Shown: positions 12,581 to 21,591 of the stretch, one piece after another
How the letters are laid out: every line of letters begins with the position of its first letter
Numbering within the stretch: the stretch's first letter is position 1
Source of the DNA: Acidithiobacillus sp. AMEEHan
Lineage (GTDB): Bacteria > Pseudomonadota > Gammaproteobacteria > Acidithiobacillales > Acidithiobacillaceae
Length of the DNA: 64,000 nucleotides
NCBI RefSeq assembly: GCF_030996345.1
Contig: NZ_CP118747.1
Coordinates: 928,001-992,000, forward strand
Direction of reading: 5' to 3'
The notes under the pieces: model-generated
The model's database searches: none
Seen by the model: only the letters and a program-made list of their open reading frames with translations
Told to the model about the DNA's origin: nothing
Translations under genes and position numbers: made by a program

Positions 12581-13470
12581 CAGACTTTCCTCCGTGCATC
12601 GAGGATCACAAAGGGAACCACCACCACCATCATGATCGCCAGCATGATCAAGGCGCTGGCCGCCCCCACCCCCATCTCGCCGCGCTCAAAGGAAAAAACA
12701 TACATGAAAATCGTCGGAACATTGGTGCTGTAGCCAGGGCCGCCGCCGGTGAGGGCAATGATCAGACCGAAGGCCTTGATGGCCAATCCGGCGCTGAGAA
12801 TGAAGGCGACGAAAAAGGTGGGGGCCAGATTGGGCAGGATGACCCGCCGATAAATGCGCAGCGTGCCGGCACCGTCGATGCGCGCCGCCTTGACGATATC
12901 CGGACTGATGCCGCGCAAGCCGGCCAGAAAGATTGCCATCATGAAGCCCGAAGTCTGCCAGACGGCGGCAATGACCACGGTATAGATGGCAAAGTCGGGA
13001 TCATCGATCCAGGCAAACTGAAAGTGACTGAAACCCAGGGAGCGAACGATCGCCTGGACACCAAAATTGGGATCGAGCAGCCAACGCCAGGCGACGCCGG
13101 TCACCACCGCGGAGATGGCCATGGGGTAGAGAAAGATCACCTGAAATAGACGTTCTCCGCGGATCCGCTGGTCGAGGAGGATGGCCAGAAATAAACCAAT
13201 AGCCATGGATATAGCGACATACAGTCCGCCAAAGATCCCCAGGTTACTCAACGAGCGCCACCAGCGGCTGCTGCCGAAGAGATCTCGATAGTTGGCAAGA
13301 CCCACAAAATGATTGCTGGGCAGGATCGTGGATCGCGTCAGCGACAGCCAGATGGTCCACAGGATAAAGGCGTAGATGAAAAAAATCGCCGCCAGTACGG
13401 TAGGCGACAGCATCAGACCCGCTATGACCTGGTCCTTGCCACCGCTACGCTGCATCATTGAATGTGCCAT
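12580..13470 (-). CDS. Sugar ABC transporter permease (MalF/GtsB type)
   Basis: This 296-residue membrane protein has about six transmembrane helices and an EAA loop (KAARIDGAGTLRIYRRVILPNL). It is the MalF-like partner of the next permease. The gene lies 73 bases after the binding-protein gene, and a strong hairpin (13497-13525) sits in that gap. Together with the binding protein, second permease and ATPase it completes a CUT1 carbohydrate importer. Confidence 0.93.
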   Translation of the reverse strand: MAHSMMQRSGGKDQVIAGLMLSPTVLAAIFFIYAFILWTIWLSLTRSTILPSNHFVGLANYRDLFGSSRWWRSLSNLGIFGGLYVAISMAIGLFLAILLDQRIRGERLFQVIFLYPMAISAVVTGVAWRWLLDPNFGVQAIVRSLGFSHFQFAWIDDPDFAIYTVVIAAVWQTSGFMMAIFLAGLRGISPDIVKAARIDGAGTLRIYRRVILPNLAPTFFVAFILSAGLAIKAFGLIIALTGGGPGYSTNVPTIFMYVFSFERGEMGVGAASALIMLAIMMVVVVPFVILDARRKV

Positions 13471-13496
13471 GAAGCTCCCTTTGTTTGAGACAAAAC

Positions 13497-13525
13497 GGCA
13501 TCCCGTCCGTTTTGGTCGGGATGCC
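13497..13525 (-). terminator. Hairpin between binding-protein and permease genes (partial terminator or mRNA stabiliser)
   Basis: GGCATCCCG (13497-13505) pairs perfectly with CGGGATGCC (13517-13525) around an 11-base loop. On the transcribed minus strand the stem is followed by GTTTTG. AAAACGG (13492-13498) can also pair with CCGTTTT (13507-13513), so two exclusive folds are possible. A GC-rich stem after an abundant binding-protein gene is a known device for raising its mRNA level over the permease genes. Regulation by switching folds is conjecture. Confidence 0.55.
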
Positions 13526-13543
13526 TGCCCTCTACTGCGTTTC

Positions 13544-14824
13544 CTAGTCCTGGCTCTTGGCCACCTCTACACGCTTTGCCATCGACGCGGCTGCCGCCTG
13601 GGGGCTCTCGTTCGAAGTATAGAACTGATCGAGAGAGTCGATGAAAGCGCCAGTGGGCGGGCCGTAGGTCGACATGTTCTGCGAGAAGCTCGGAACGAGG
13701 TTGTGCTCCTTGCTTGCCGTGAGAAACTGCGCACGTGACTTCAATTGACAGGGGTTGTAGCCCTTGAGTGATACGTTCATCAAATCGGGAATCGAGCCCT
13801 TGTATTTGTTGAACAAGAGCTGGAACTTGGGGCTGGTCATGGTTTCCGCCAGTTTGATCGTCGCTTCCCGTCCGGCGGCACTATGCTGGCGGAAGAAGAT
13901 GAAGCTGTCGACATTGTAGATGAAGTCGTTGGCGGTGCCGGGGAAAGCGACACAGCCGACTTTGGGACCGCCGGGGGTCACCCCAAGGAACTCGAATTGG
14001 CCATTGGCCCAATCGCCCATGATCTGGAAGGCTGCCTGGCCGTGTGCAACGAGGCCAGTGTCATAGTTCCAGGTGCGTCCTGCCAGCGACTTCGGGGTGT
14101 ATTGCTCGATTTGGCGCAGGCGCTCCAAGGCCTTGACCATGGTCGGGCTGTCGATGGCCTTGGCATCGAGTTTGACGAAGACGTCGCGGTACCACGCAGG
14201 TCCCCCGGTTTCCAGAGCGATGGGGTCAAATTCCGTGGCAATCATCCAGCCATTGCCGCCTCCGGCCATCGGTATCATCCCTTTGGCCTGTACCTTGGCG
14301 AGGTCGGCAATCAGCTCATCCCAATCCTTGGGGGGGGTCTTGATGCCCGCCTTGGCAAGTACCGCGCGGTTGTACCAGAGCCAGTTCAGACGATGCAGAT
14401 CCATCGGCGCCGCTACATAGTTACCTTTATATTTCATGTAATTGTCGATTTCCGTGGGGATGTTTTTGTCCCAATCACCAGCCTTTGCCGCGGCATCGAC
14501 ATTGGCAAGCAGACCCGTATGGCCCCACTGTTGGATCTCCACACCCTTGATCTGCGCAGCTCCGGGCGTCTCTCCCTCCATCAAACGGGTTTTCAGGATG
14601 GTACGCGCCTGCGCGCCGCCGCCGCCGGCGATGGCGTCGTTTTTGATGTTCACCCCCTGTGCTTTCATCATCTGCACCAGCACGTTCATTGCCTTGGCTT
14701 CCGAGCCGGCCGTCCACCAATTGATGACGCTGAGGGAAGTCTGGTCGGCCAGGGCCGGCTCTGCCGCGAGGGCGGCAATGCCCAGGATGGCCAGGGTGAG
14801 CAATCTCTTTGTAGGTTGTTTCAT
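13544..14824 (-). CDS. Sugar ABC transporter periplasmic binding protein (glucose/mannose type, GtsA-like)
   Basis: This 426-residue secreted protein begins with a Sec signal peptide (KRLLTLAILGIAALAAEPALA, cleaved near ALA-DQ). The mature start (SVINWWTAGSEAKAMNVL) and the segment WMIATEFDPIALETGG fit the family 1 binding proteins that take glucose or mannose in pseudomonads. It is the first gene of the second importer in this unit, behind the porin gene, and has a GAGGAGAA ribosome-binding site. The substrate assignment rests on remembered family resemblance only. Confidence 0.88.
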   Translation of the reverse strand: MKQPTKRLLTLAILGIAALAAEPALADQTSLSVINWWTAGSEAKAMNVLVQMMKAQGVNIKNDAIAGGGGAQARTILKTRLMEGETPGAAQIKGVEIQQWGHTGLLANVDAAAKAGDWDKNIPTEIDNYMKYKGNYVAAPMDLHRLNWLWYNRAVLAKAGIKTPPKDWDELIADLAKVQAKGMIPMAGGGNGWMIATEFDPIALETGGPAWYRDVFVKLDAKAIDSPTMVKALERLRQIEQYTPKSLAGRTWNYDTGLVAHGQAAFQIMGDWANGQFEFLGVTPGGPKVGCVAFPGTANDFIYNVDSFIFFRQHSAAGREATIKLAETMTSPKFQLLFNKYKGSIPDLMNVSLKGYNPCQLKSRAQFLTASKEHNLVPSFSQNMSTYGPPTGAFIDSLDQFYTSNESPQAAAASMAKRVEVAKSQD

Positions 14825-14847
14825 GATCGTATTCTCCTCTGCTCGTT

Positions 14848-16304
14848 TTAGAAGTGGTATTTCAGGTAGAAACGGTTGCTGAAATACGGATTGTGGTATT
14901 GCGGATAGTTGGCCTCATTCTGGGCGACAGAGATGTCAGTGTAGTCGGCCACGGTCAAGCCGCGCAGCACGCTCGCCAGATTGTAAGAGAAGCCCACGTC
15001 CATGGACCAGAGCTTCTGGTTGGGCACCGCCTCGCCGGTGGGGAAGCCATAGGCACCATTATAACTGTAGGCGCTGCCGCCATAGCCGTAGCGTGCCACG
15101 TAGCGGATGAAGCTGGCATTGACCAGCAGTTTGTGTTGCAAAAAGCCAAAATTGCTGGCAATTCCATAGGCATATCCGGGTCCAAAGTCGGAGATCCCGG
15201 TTTGCATGGTGGTGGTGTATTCCGTCCCGCTCAGATCATTGTAGGGATGGATCAGACCGCCATGGCGAAAGGAATCGTAATTGATGGGACTGTAATTACC
15301 CACTAACGCCACCGTGTCATGTTCGGTACCAAATTCCACCCCGAGCCGGCCGCCATAGATGTGCGCGTCGACGGAATTGGCATTGAGGGCATGGAGAAAG
15401 TTGGTTCCGGCGCCGGAATTGCCCTCGGCTATCATCTGAAAACCGGCCAGAAGAGCCAGATTCTGCTCAATGGGCGCGGAAAAATTCGCCTGACCGTAGA
15501 ACATGTTGGCAAAGCCGTAGAAATTATAGTCCCACAATTGCACGGCGATATGATTGCCCAAGAACGGCGACTGATAGCGTAGCCCTACGGTATAGAAGCC
15601 ATTGGTATGGGCGTCGGTATAGCGGTTACCAGTAGTGAAAGTCGCGCTGTAACGACTGGCATAACTGAACTCCCGGGCAAACATCACGCTGACGGTGGCG
15701 GGCGAGCCACTCAGGGTCAATGGCCCATTACCGGCCCAATTGGCATCCTGCGGATGTCCGAGAACGTCCCAGACCGCCGCGACCCCGGTAAAGGCGCGCG
15801 GATTGAACGTGTAGTAGTCCATGTTGGCATAGGGGGTGTTGATGAATTCCCGCCCGCCACGTACCACCACTGGTCCGTAATGGTACTGCAGGTAGCCAAG
15901 ACGCAGGATGGCGATGCCGTGGCTTGGATAGGGGCCCGTGAGCTCGGGATCTTCATGCTGATAAAAGCCGGTCCAGGTGGCAAAATCGCCGCCCACGCCC
16001 AGACTCAAGCCTACGTAGGATGGACTATGCAGGTACAGGTGTCCGCCCAACGCCATGGAATGAGTGTCCTGCGTGGTGTGTCCATGGTTGAGGTAGCTGA
16101 AATTGATCAGCCCCAGCATGGCCGAGATCTTGGTACCGCCGAGATCACTTTCCAGGACCTTGTTGCTGGGAATCAGGGAGTGGCTGTCATCGGCCGCGCA
16201 GGCAGGCAGGGCAAAGCCGCCCAGCAGTAAGGTGGCTGCCAGCGTCGCGCTGACGAGAGCGGCACGGGGCCGTAGTCTGGGTATGCAGGGTTTTTTGTGT
16301 TCAT
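14848..16304 (-). CDS. Outer-membrane porin (OprD-like), reading frame broken by one base near the start
   Basis: The mature protein is a beta-barrel: many alternating aromatic strands, no hydrophobic helices, and a terminal Phe (FYLKYHF). In-frame sequence upstream of Met 16119 encodes a good signal peptide ending PACA-ADDSHS, but that frame has no ATG, GTG or TTG. The only good start is ATG 16304, seven bases after a strong CGGAGGAG (16311-16318), and it is one base out of frame. Seven A residues instead of six at 16291-16296 would join them, giving MNTKKPCIPRLRPRAAL and a normal signal peptide. As printed, translation from 16304 stops after about 42 codons. The porin gene sits between two sugar ABC importers, so sugar passage across the outer membrane is the likely role. 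Confidence 0.75.
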
Positions 16305-16353
16305 GGTGTACTCCTCCGTTTTGCGCGAGGGGTTTTCCCCTCCTGAGCAGCGA

Positions 16354-17310
16354 TCAGTTGCTGCTTCTTTTTCTCAGGTGGCCCATCATGACCGCCAGAA
16401 GAATGACGATTCCCTCCACCAGCTCGGTGTAGAAGGGAGAAATGTTGAGAAGCACCAGACCGTCGAGGATGGTGCTCAAAATCAGGGCGCCGAGTACGGC
16501 GCCCCAGACTGAACCGCGACCACCAAAGAGGGAAACGCCGCCGATGACCACTGCGGCGATCGCTGGTAGTTCCTGCCCGCGTCCGGCGTTGGGATCCGCG
16601 GTAGCAAGTTGTGCCGCCAGAATCACCCCGGCAATGCCTGCCGAGACACCGGAGAAAGCATAGGCGAGGCTGCGCAGACGGCGCACGCGGATGCCGGCGC
16701 GGTAGGCAGCGGTACGGTTGCCGCCAATGGCATAGAGGTGCATCCCGGATGCCGTGAGGCCCAGCCAAAGCGCCACCAGAACCACGATGAACGCGGCAAT
16801 CCATATTTGTGTGGGAACCCCGAGCAGGTGCCCCTCACCGAGGGCGTTGAATCCATTGGCGTTGATATTCATCGGCTCGCCATCGGTGATGATCAGGGTC
16901 AGGCTGGAGAAGATGGACAAGCCCGCCAGGGTGGTAATGAAATCGGTCACCCGCAGGTAATTGATGATGAGTCCTTGCAGGGTGCCGGCAAGCGTCGCTG
17001 CGAGGAGCGCCAGAAGGGTGGCAATGGGCCAGGGAATCCCCTGCAGCATCATGGTGGCGGCGATGGCTCCGGTGAATCCGGCGATGGCTCCTACGGCGAG
17101 ATCGATGCCCGCCACCAGCATGACGACCAGTTCGCAAAGGGCGAGAAGGACCAGGGGCGCGGCATCGATGAGGATGCTGAAGGCGTTGGCCGTGGATACG
17201 AAGTGCGGTGCCACGAAGGCGAGAAATACCACCAGGAGCACGAAGGCGATCAACACACCCTGGTCGACAATGGTCTGCACAATGGGATGGTGGCGCAGTT
17301 CGTTAGGCAC
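16354..17310 (-). CDS. rbsC: Ribose-type ABC transporter permease (RbsC-like)
   Basis: This is a 318-residue permease of the monosaccharide CUT2 group, with about eight to ten hydrophobic segments and the family segment LVVMLVAGIDLAVGAIAGFTGA near the first third. Family dimers form the whole channel. It begins at GTG 17310, overlapping the ATPase gene by eight bases. The neighbouring binding protein and ribokinase point to ribose or a related pentose, though fructose importers have the same make-up. Confidence 0.9.
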   Translation of the reverse strand: MPNELRHHPIVQTIVDQGVLIAFVLLVVFLAFVAPHFVSTANAFSILIDAAPLVLLALCELVVMLVAGIDLAVGAIAGFTGAIAATMMLQGIPWPIATLLALLAATLAGTLQGLIINYLRVTDFITTLAGLSIFSSLTLIITDGEPMNINANGFNALGEGHLLGVPTQIWIAAFIVVLVALWLGLTASGMHLYAIGGNRTAAYRAGIRVRRLRSLAYAFSGVSAGIAGVILAAQLATADPNAGRGQELPAIAAVVIGGVSLFGGRGSVWGAVLGALILSTILDGLVLLNISPFYTELVEGIVILLAVMMGHLRKRSSN

Positions 17311-18076
17311 GAGCTTCTCTCCCGACGAGCATGGCGCGCACGACGCGCTCCTCCGTCAACTCTTCGGTTCTGCCTTCCAAGGCCTTTTCACCGCGGGTCA
17401 GCACGACGATGCGCGTCGCCACCTGCCAGACGTCGGGCATGGTATGGGTAACCAGAATGACCGCCACCCCGGACTGCGCAAGGTTCTGAATGAGTTTCAG
17501 AATGGCCTCGTGCTCGCCAACGCCGATCGCCGCCGTGGGTTCATCCATGATGACCAGACGTGCCTGCCAGTATGCCGCGCGGGCAATGGCGACTGCCTGC
17601 CGCTGCCCGCCGGACAGTTCCCCCACCACCTGCCGCAGCGGTAGCTCAATGGCCAAGTTTTGCAGGGCCTTTGCCGCCTCGCGACGCATTTCCCGCCGTG
17701 CGAGGACCGGCAGAAATCCGAGAACCTGCGATTTACGCTCGCGACCCAGAAAGATGTTGGTTGCGACATCGAGATTCTCGGCAACCGCCAGATCCTGGTA
17801 GATCGTCTCAATCCCCAGGTCGTGGGCGTGTCGCGGATCGAACAACGACACCCGCTCCCCTTGCAGGAACATTTCCCCGCTGCTGGGAGCGTGAGCGCCG
17901 GCGATGACTTTCACCAAAGTCGATTTGCCGGCGCCATTGTCGCCGAGTAGGGCGAGAACCTCTCCCGGGGCGATCTGCAGATCGATGCCGCGCAGCGCGT
18001 ACACGGCACCAAAGCGTTTGCCGATGTTTCTCAACTCCAGGAGCGGTACACTGTCGGTCATGACCGCCGCGCTCAC
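17303..18076 (-). CDS. Ribose-type ABC transporter ATP-binding protein, single-domain form
   Basis: This 257-residue ABC ATPase has Walker A (GDNGAGKST), the signature ELSGGQRQAV and Walker B (LVIMDEPTAAIG). RbsA of enteric bacteria has two fused ATPase halves of about 500 residues; this protein has only one, as in FrcA-type fructose importers, so it must work as a homodimer. The start is GTG 18076, overlapping the stop of the binding-protein gene (GTGA). Confidence 0.9.
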   Translation of the reverse strand: MSAAVMTDSVPLLELRNIGKRFGAVYALRGIDLQIAPGEVLALLGDNGAGKSTLVKVIAGAHAPSSGEMFLQGERVSLFDPRHAHDLGIETIYQDLAVAENLDVATNIFLGRERKSQVLGFLPVLARREMRREAAKALQNLAIELPLRQVVGELSGGQRQAVAIARAAYWQARLVIMDEPTAAIGVGEHEAILKLIQNLAQSGVAVILVTHTMPDVWQVATRIVVLTRGEKALEGRTEELTEERVVRAMLVGREARA

Positions 18077-18981
18077 GGACGCTGGCCGGGCGCGTAGTCC
18101 ATGTGGAGCGGGACGGGCACGAAGACCGTACCGGTTTTCAGGTAGTTGTATCCGGCCTCGACCCCCAAGGCGCCCATGACCGCCGGTTGCTGTGCGACGC
18201 TGAGCGCGATTTTTCCTTCCTTGACCAACTGCGTTTCACCGGCACTGCCGCTGCCGATCATGGCGATGCTGAGGTTTTTGAGGTGTCCAGCCGCCTCGGC
18301 GGCGCGCACGGCGCCAATGGCCATCTGACCGTTCTCGGCATAGATGGCATTCAGATTGGGATGCGCGATCAGGACCTCGCGCGTTACCGTCAGGCCGCCT
18401 CGCCTACTGAAGTGACCAGATTGCCGGGCAACGACATGGATATTGGGATAGCGTTGCAGCACGGAGTCACAGCCGGCGGTGCGTTCATTGGTGGCCGAGG
18501 CGCCGGAAATACCTAGCAACAGGAACAGGTTTCCCTTGCCATGCAGGCGATTGGCGAGAAATTGGCAGGCTTGGGCGCCGGCTTGGGTATTATCTGAGGC
18601 AAAGTAGGCGATGGCATGGCCGCCGTCTGCCTTGCGATCGATGAACACCACCGGAATATGTGCTGCGTTGGCCTTTTCCACGGCGGGAATGAGGGCCTTG
18701 GCGTCGGTAGGGTTGATCAGTAGCAGGTTGACCTTACGCGCGATGAGGGTGTCGACCTGGTTGGACTGGGTGGCGGAGTCATTGTTGCCGTTTTCGACCA
18801 GGAGCTGCACTCCCAGTTTTTTTGCCTCAGTTTCGGCACCACTTTTGATGGTAGCGAAATAGGGGGTCATGGCCGAGAGCAGCAGACCGAAGGTGTACTG
18901 CGGCGCAGCGGTGGCGGTGCCAAGCAGAGCGAGACTGCCGAGGGTGGCAAGGAGCAGGGCGGCGGGTTTTTTGGCTTTCAT
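18073..18981 (-). CDS. rbsB: Ribose-type periplasmic sugar-binding protein (RbsB-like)
   Basis: This 302-residue protein has a signal peptide (MKAKKPAALLLATLGSLALL, cleavage near TATA-AP). Its mature fold is the periplasmic-binding-protein type of RbsB, marked by a conserved VDTLIARKVNLLLINP segment and the IDRKA segment at the sugar site. The start at 18981 overlaps the ribokinase stop (ATGA); a longer open frame upstream is antisense-like coding noise. It is the solute receptor of the importer formed with the next two genes. Confidence 0.9.
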   Translation of the reverse strand: MKAKKPAALLLATLGSLALLGTATAAPQYTFGLLLSAMTPYFATIKSGAETEAKKLGVQLLVENGNNDSATQSNQVDTLIARKVNLLLINPTDAKALIPAVEKANAAHIPVVFIDRKADGGHAIAYFASDNTQAGAQACQFLANRLHGKGNLFLLLGISGASATNERTAGCDSVLQRYPNIHVVARQSGHFSRRGGLTVTREVLIAHPNLNAIYAENGQMAIGAVRAAEAAGHLKNLSIAMIGSGSAGETQLVKEGKIALSVAQQPAVMGALGVEAGYNYLKTGTVFVPVPLHMDYAPGQRP

Positions 18982-19895
18982 GATCGATCCTCCGTTAGCG
19001 GGGTGTGGGAAGCGAGAAACTGTTCGATTTCGGGTTGTCGTGGCAGGGCGTCTTGCGCGCCGATGACGGTGGCTGTGAGGGCAGCAGCGGCGTTCGCCCG
19101 CTGAGCGCTGGCCGACAAGGATGCCCCGGCTGCCAGGCTGGCAACGAAAACACCGGCAAAGGCATCGCCACAGCCTGTGCTGTCGCTTATTTCTACCGAA
19201 TAGGCGGGCAGGCGGGCAGCTTCGGTGCCGCTGGCCCACACCAGTCCGTACTCGCCAAGGGTAATGACCGCGCCCATGCGTGCATGCGCCAGTTCTCTGG
19301 CGGCGTCCATGGCGTTGCCCGGGTCGAGCGCTTGATTCACGATCTGCGCCGCCTCCTGGGCGTTGATGACGAGCAAATCGGTCAAAGACAGGAGTTCTGA
19401 AGAAAGATCCTGTACCGGGGATGCATTGAGTACGAAGGGGATTCCTCGGGCGCGGCAGATCCGAGCCGCATGCAGAACCAATTCCGGGTCGATTTCGAGC
19501 TGCGCCAGCACGAAAACCGCATCGCGCAGCTGCGTTTGGAGATCATGCTGGAGACGGTCGCGGTTGGCGCCCGGGTAGACGGTGATGCGGTTTTCGCCGG
19601 AATCCTCCAGCAGGATACACGCGGAGCCCGTAGGCAACGAACTGCGGTGCACGCCGCTGAGATCGATTCCCTCGGCAGCCAAGGATTGGTAGAAAAGCTC
19701 CCCCGCCTCGTCTTCGCCGAGTTGGGCGATAAGCCGAACCGCCGCTCCCGCACGGCGCGCGGCCACGGCTTGATTTGCGCCTTTGCCGCCATGATGCCGA
19801 CTGTAATTACTGGCAATTCGCGTTTCCCCAGGTCCCGGTACCCGGTCGATCCGGAACACCAGATCAACATTACAACTACCAATAACGGCCAACAT
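18978..19895 (-). CDS. rbsK: Ribokinase (PfkB family)
   Basis: The 305-residue sugar kinase shows both PfkB signatures: HHGGKGANQAVAARRAG near residue 35 and the catalytic DSTGCGDAFAG near residue 250, with Asp as base. The N-terminal IGSCNVDLVFRIDRVPGPGET is typical of ribokinases, which make ribose 5-phosphate for the pentose phosphate or Calvin pathway. It is the first gene of the sugar-uptake unit, so its upstream region (19896-20115) should hold the promoter. It overlaps the binding-protein gene. Confidence 0.92.
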   Translation of the reverse strand: MLAVIGSCNVDLVFRIDRVPGPGETRIASNYSRHHGGKGANQAVAARRAGAAVRLIAQLGEDEAGELFYQSLAAEGIDLSGVHRSSLPTGSACILLEDSGENRITVYPGANRDRLQHDLQTQLRDAVFVLAQLEIDPELVLHAARICRARGIPFVLNASPVQDLSSELLSLTDLLVINAQEAAQIVNQALDPGNAMDAARELAHARMGAVITLGEYGLVWASGTEAARLPAYSVEISDSTGCGDAFAGVFVASLAAGASLSASAQRANAAAALTATVIGAQDALPRQPEIEQFLASHTPLTEDRS

Positions 19896-20115
19896 TTTCT
19901 TGCTGCCAATTATTGCGTAAAAAATCCTCTACGGAATGAGTCATCCGCACTATTATCTCCCCGATATCCTGTTTTTCGACTTCTTTACGGCTTTTTAGGT
20001 ATAGGACACAGCAAGATGTTGCGCAAGAAAAACAATTATAGAAATAATTGATGATTTTTGCCGAGTAATAAAGTTAACAATGAATTATATTGATTGATTG
20101 CGATAGTTCTTCGCT
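19896..20115. promoter_or_regulatory. AT-rich leader of the sugar-uptake unit with a palindrome
   Basis: This 220-base non-coding stretch between the MutS-like gene and rbsK is markedly A+T rich. It holds a palindrome with perfect 7-base arms, CAATTAT (20033-20039) and ATAATTG (20044-20050), around AGAA. The site lies about 140 bases upstream of the rbsK start and could be an operator. No regulator gene is adjacent and no clear -35/-10 pair stands out. Confidence 0.4.
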
Positions 20116-21591
20116 TCAGAAAATTTTTTGATAGATCTCCTGGGCAAAGCTGCTCGCCTGCGGGGCGCCGGGAAGCAATTGGAAGCGCTGTTGTTCCGGC
20201 TCCCCGCTGGCGCGTAAAAATAGAATATTCTCTCCTTCTTCATCAAAAAGCCTTTTGGCAAAGCGATACAGATGGGTAACGAAGATCAGGCGGACGCCGG
20301 CGTCGCGCAGGGCCAAGGTGATCTGCCTGGCAATTTCTGCTCCCTCCTGCTCGTTGGTTGCAGCAAAAGATTCATTGAACAGTACCAGACTTCCGCTCTG
20401 GAGATGGGGTACGATGTCCTGCATGCGTTGCAGTTCCTCGGCAAATTTTCCGTGTTGCAGCTTAGCATCCTCCTCCTGGGGAAAATGACTGAAAATTCCT
20501 CGGCACAGGCTGATCTGCATGGTTTTCGCGAAAGTGTAGAGCCCACTTTCTGCATAGAGCTGGGCGATAGCGATGGCGCGCAGTAGCGTCGATTTGCCGC
20601 CGCGATTGGCACCCGTGATGATGATCAAGGAGCTATGGCTGGCATCGATGTCGTTGGTCACCGCGTCTTCCCCGCGCAGAGGCAGGACCGGCGAATAGAG
20701 GCCTGTGACGCTCAGCAGCCCGCCACCATCCCGCAGTTCCGGCAGACAACAGGACATCTCTCGTTGCTGAAGTTTTTGCTGTAGCGTGATGGCGGCAAGA
20801 TAGAAATGCAGTTCGTCGCGGAGCAGGCGAAAAAACTGCAGCACCCGCGCGACTGCATCATCGAGAACCTGCGCCGTTTGCGTAAGAAGGCCTTCTCGCA
20901 GTTTGCCGAGCGCTGTCTGACCCGCCTCATCGCGGTCAGCGATGCTGAAGCCGGCGTCCTCGTGTTGGGTGTGCCAGAGTTTTCCCAACCAGCCCTGGCT
21001 GCCAATGCCACCGTGTAAGGCCTCTGGGACACAGCGTCCCAAGGCGTCCACCCCTGCGGCACTGCGCAGGCCTTCGTCCAGTTGCAACGCGGCCAGCGCT
21101 TCCTGCGCTGCTTGCAGAAAACCCTCGTCAATCTCTTGCTGCAGGTGGGAGAAAAGCTTGCGTAGGGCGTCCGAATGGAAGGTACCTTCTTCTCTGCCCA
21201 GGTCACGCAAGGCTTGCAGTTGGCGCAGCAATTCCTGCAGGAGCTCAGTGTTGGCCCGTAATCGGCGACTGGGAGATTTGCTGAAGAGCAGAAATTGATG
21301 ACTTTGTCCGGGTAAGTCCAGACTGTTCTGGGCGATGGCGAAAATGGCTTCGGCGCGTTCTGGCTGCGCGCTCAAGTCGGTCAAGACATCTTGCCGGTAG
21401 CGTAATGTTGCCGCATCGCGAGAGCGCCAGCGGAGGATCACCCGCTCTACGATCTCCCGGCGTTCTTCATCGTCCTCGGCCATGGCAGCAAACAGGGCAG
21501 CAAGTCCCAGATCCTCGACCAGGCGCTGCTCCTGCGCGCTGGTGGGAAGCGCAGAAAGACTCAGTTGCGGATCAAGAAGATGGGGCAGCAT
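20116..21591 (-). CDS. MutS-family P-loop ATPase, second of tandem pair
   Basis: This 491-residue protein ends in a MutS-type ATPase: Walker A GANRGGKSTLLRA near residue 327, and a Walker B region LVLFNESFAATNEQEG in which Asn stands where MutS has the Asp of the DE pair. The MutS segment FVTHLYRFAKRL follows. Upstream are helical lever- and clamp-like sequences, but the N-terminal mismatch-recognition domain is absent. It starts at ATG 21591, 20 bases inside the end of its paralogous neighbour, so the two are coupled. DNA- or recombination-intermediate handling is plausible, but the role is unknown; it is not canonical MutS. Confidence 0.8.
   Translation of the reverse strand: MLPHLLDPQLSLSALPTSAQEQRLVEDLGLAALFAAMAEDDEERREIVERVILRWRSRDAATLRYRQDVLTDLSAQPERAEAIFAIAQNSLDLPGQSHQFLLFSKSPSRRLRANTELLQELLRQLQALRDLGREEGTFHSDALRKLFSHLQQEIDEGFLQAAQEALAALQLDEGLRSAAGVDALGRCVPEALHGGIGSQGWLGKLWHTQHEDAGFSIADRDEAGQTALGKLREGLLTQTAQVLDDAVARVLQFFRLLRDELHFYLAAITLQQKLQQREMSCCLPELRDGGGLLSVTGLYSPVLPLRGEDAVTNDIDASHSSLIIITGANRGGKSTLLRAIAIAQLYAESGLYTFAKTMQISLCRGIFSHFPQEEDAKLQHGKFAEELQRMQDIVPHLQSGSLVLFNESFAATNEQEGAEIARQITLALRDAGVRLIFVTHLYRFAKRLFDEEGENILFLRASGEPEQQRFQLLPGAPQASSFAQEIYQKIF

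Noticed and set aside
13732-13737. CACGTG as a further parS core
   Set aside because: The flanks (GCG and ACT) do not extend the palindrome to GTTTCACGTGAAAC. The same holds for CACGTG at 47815-47820.
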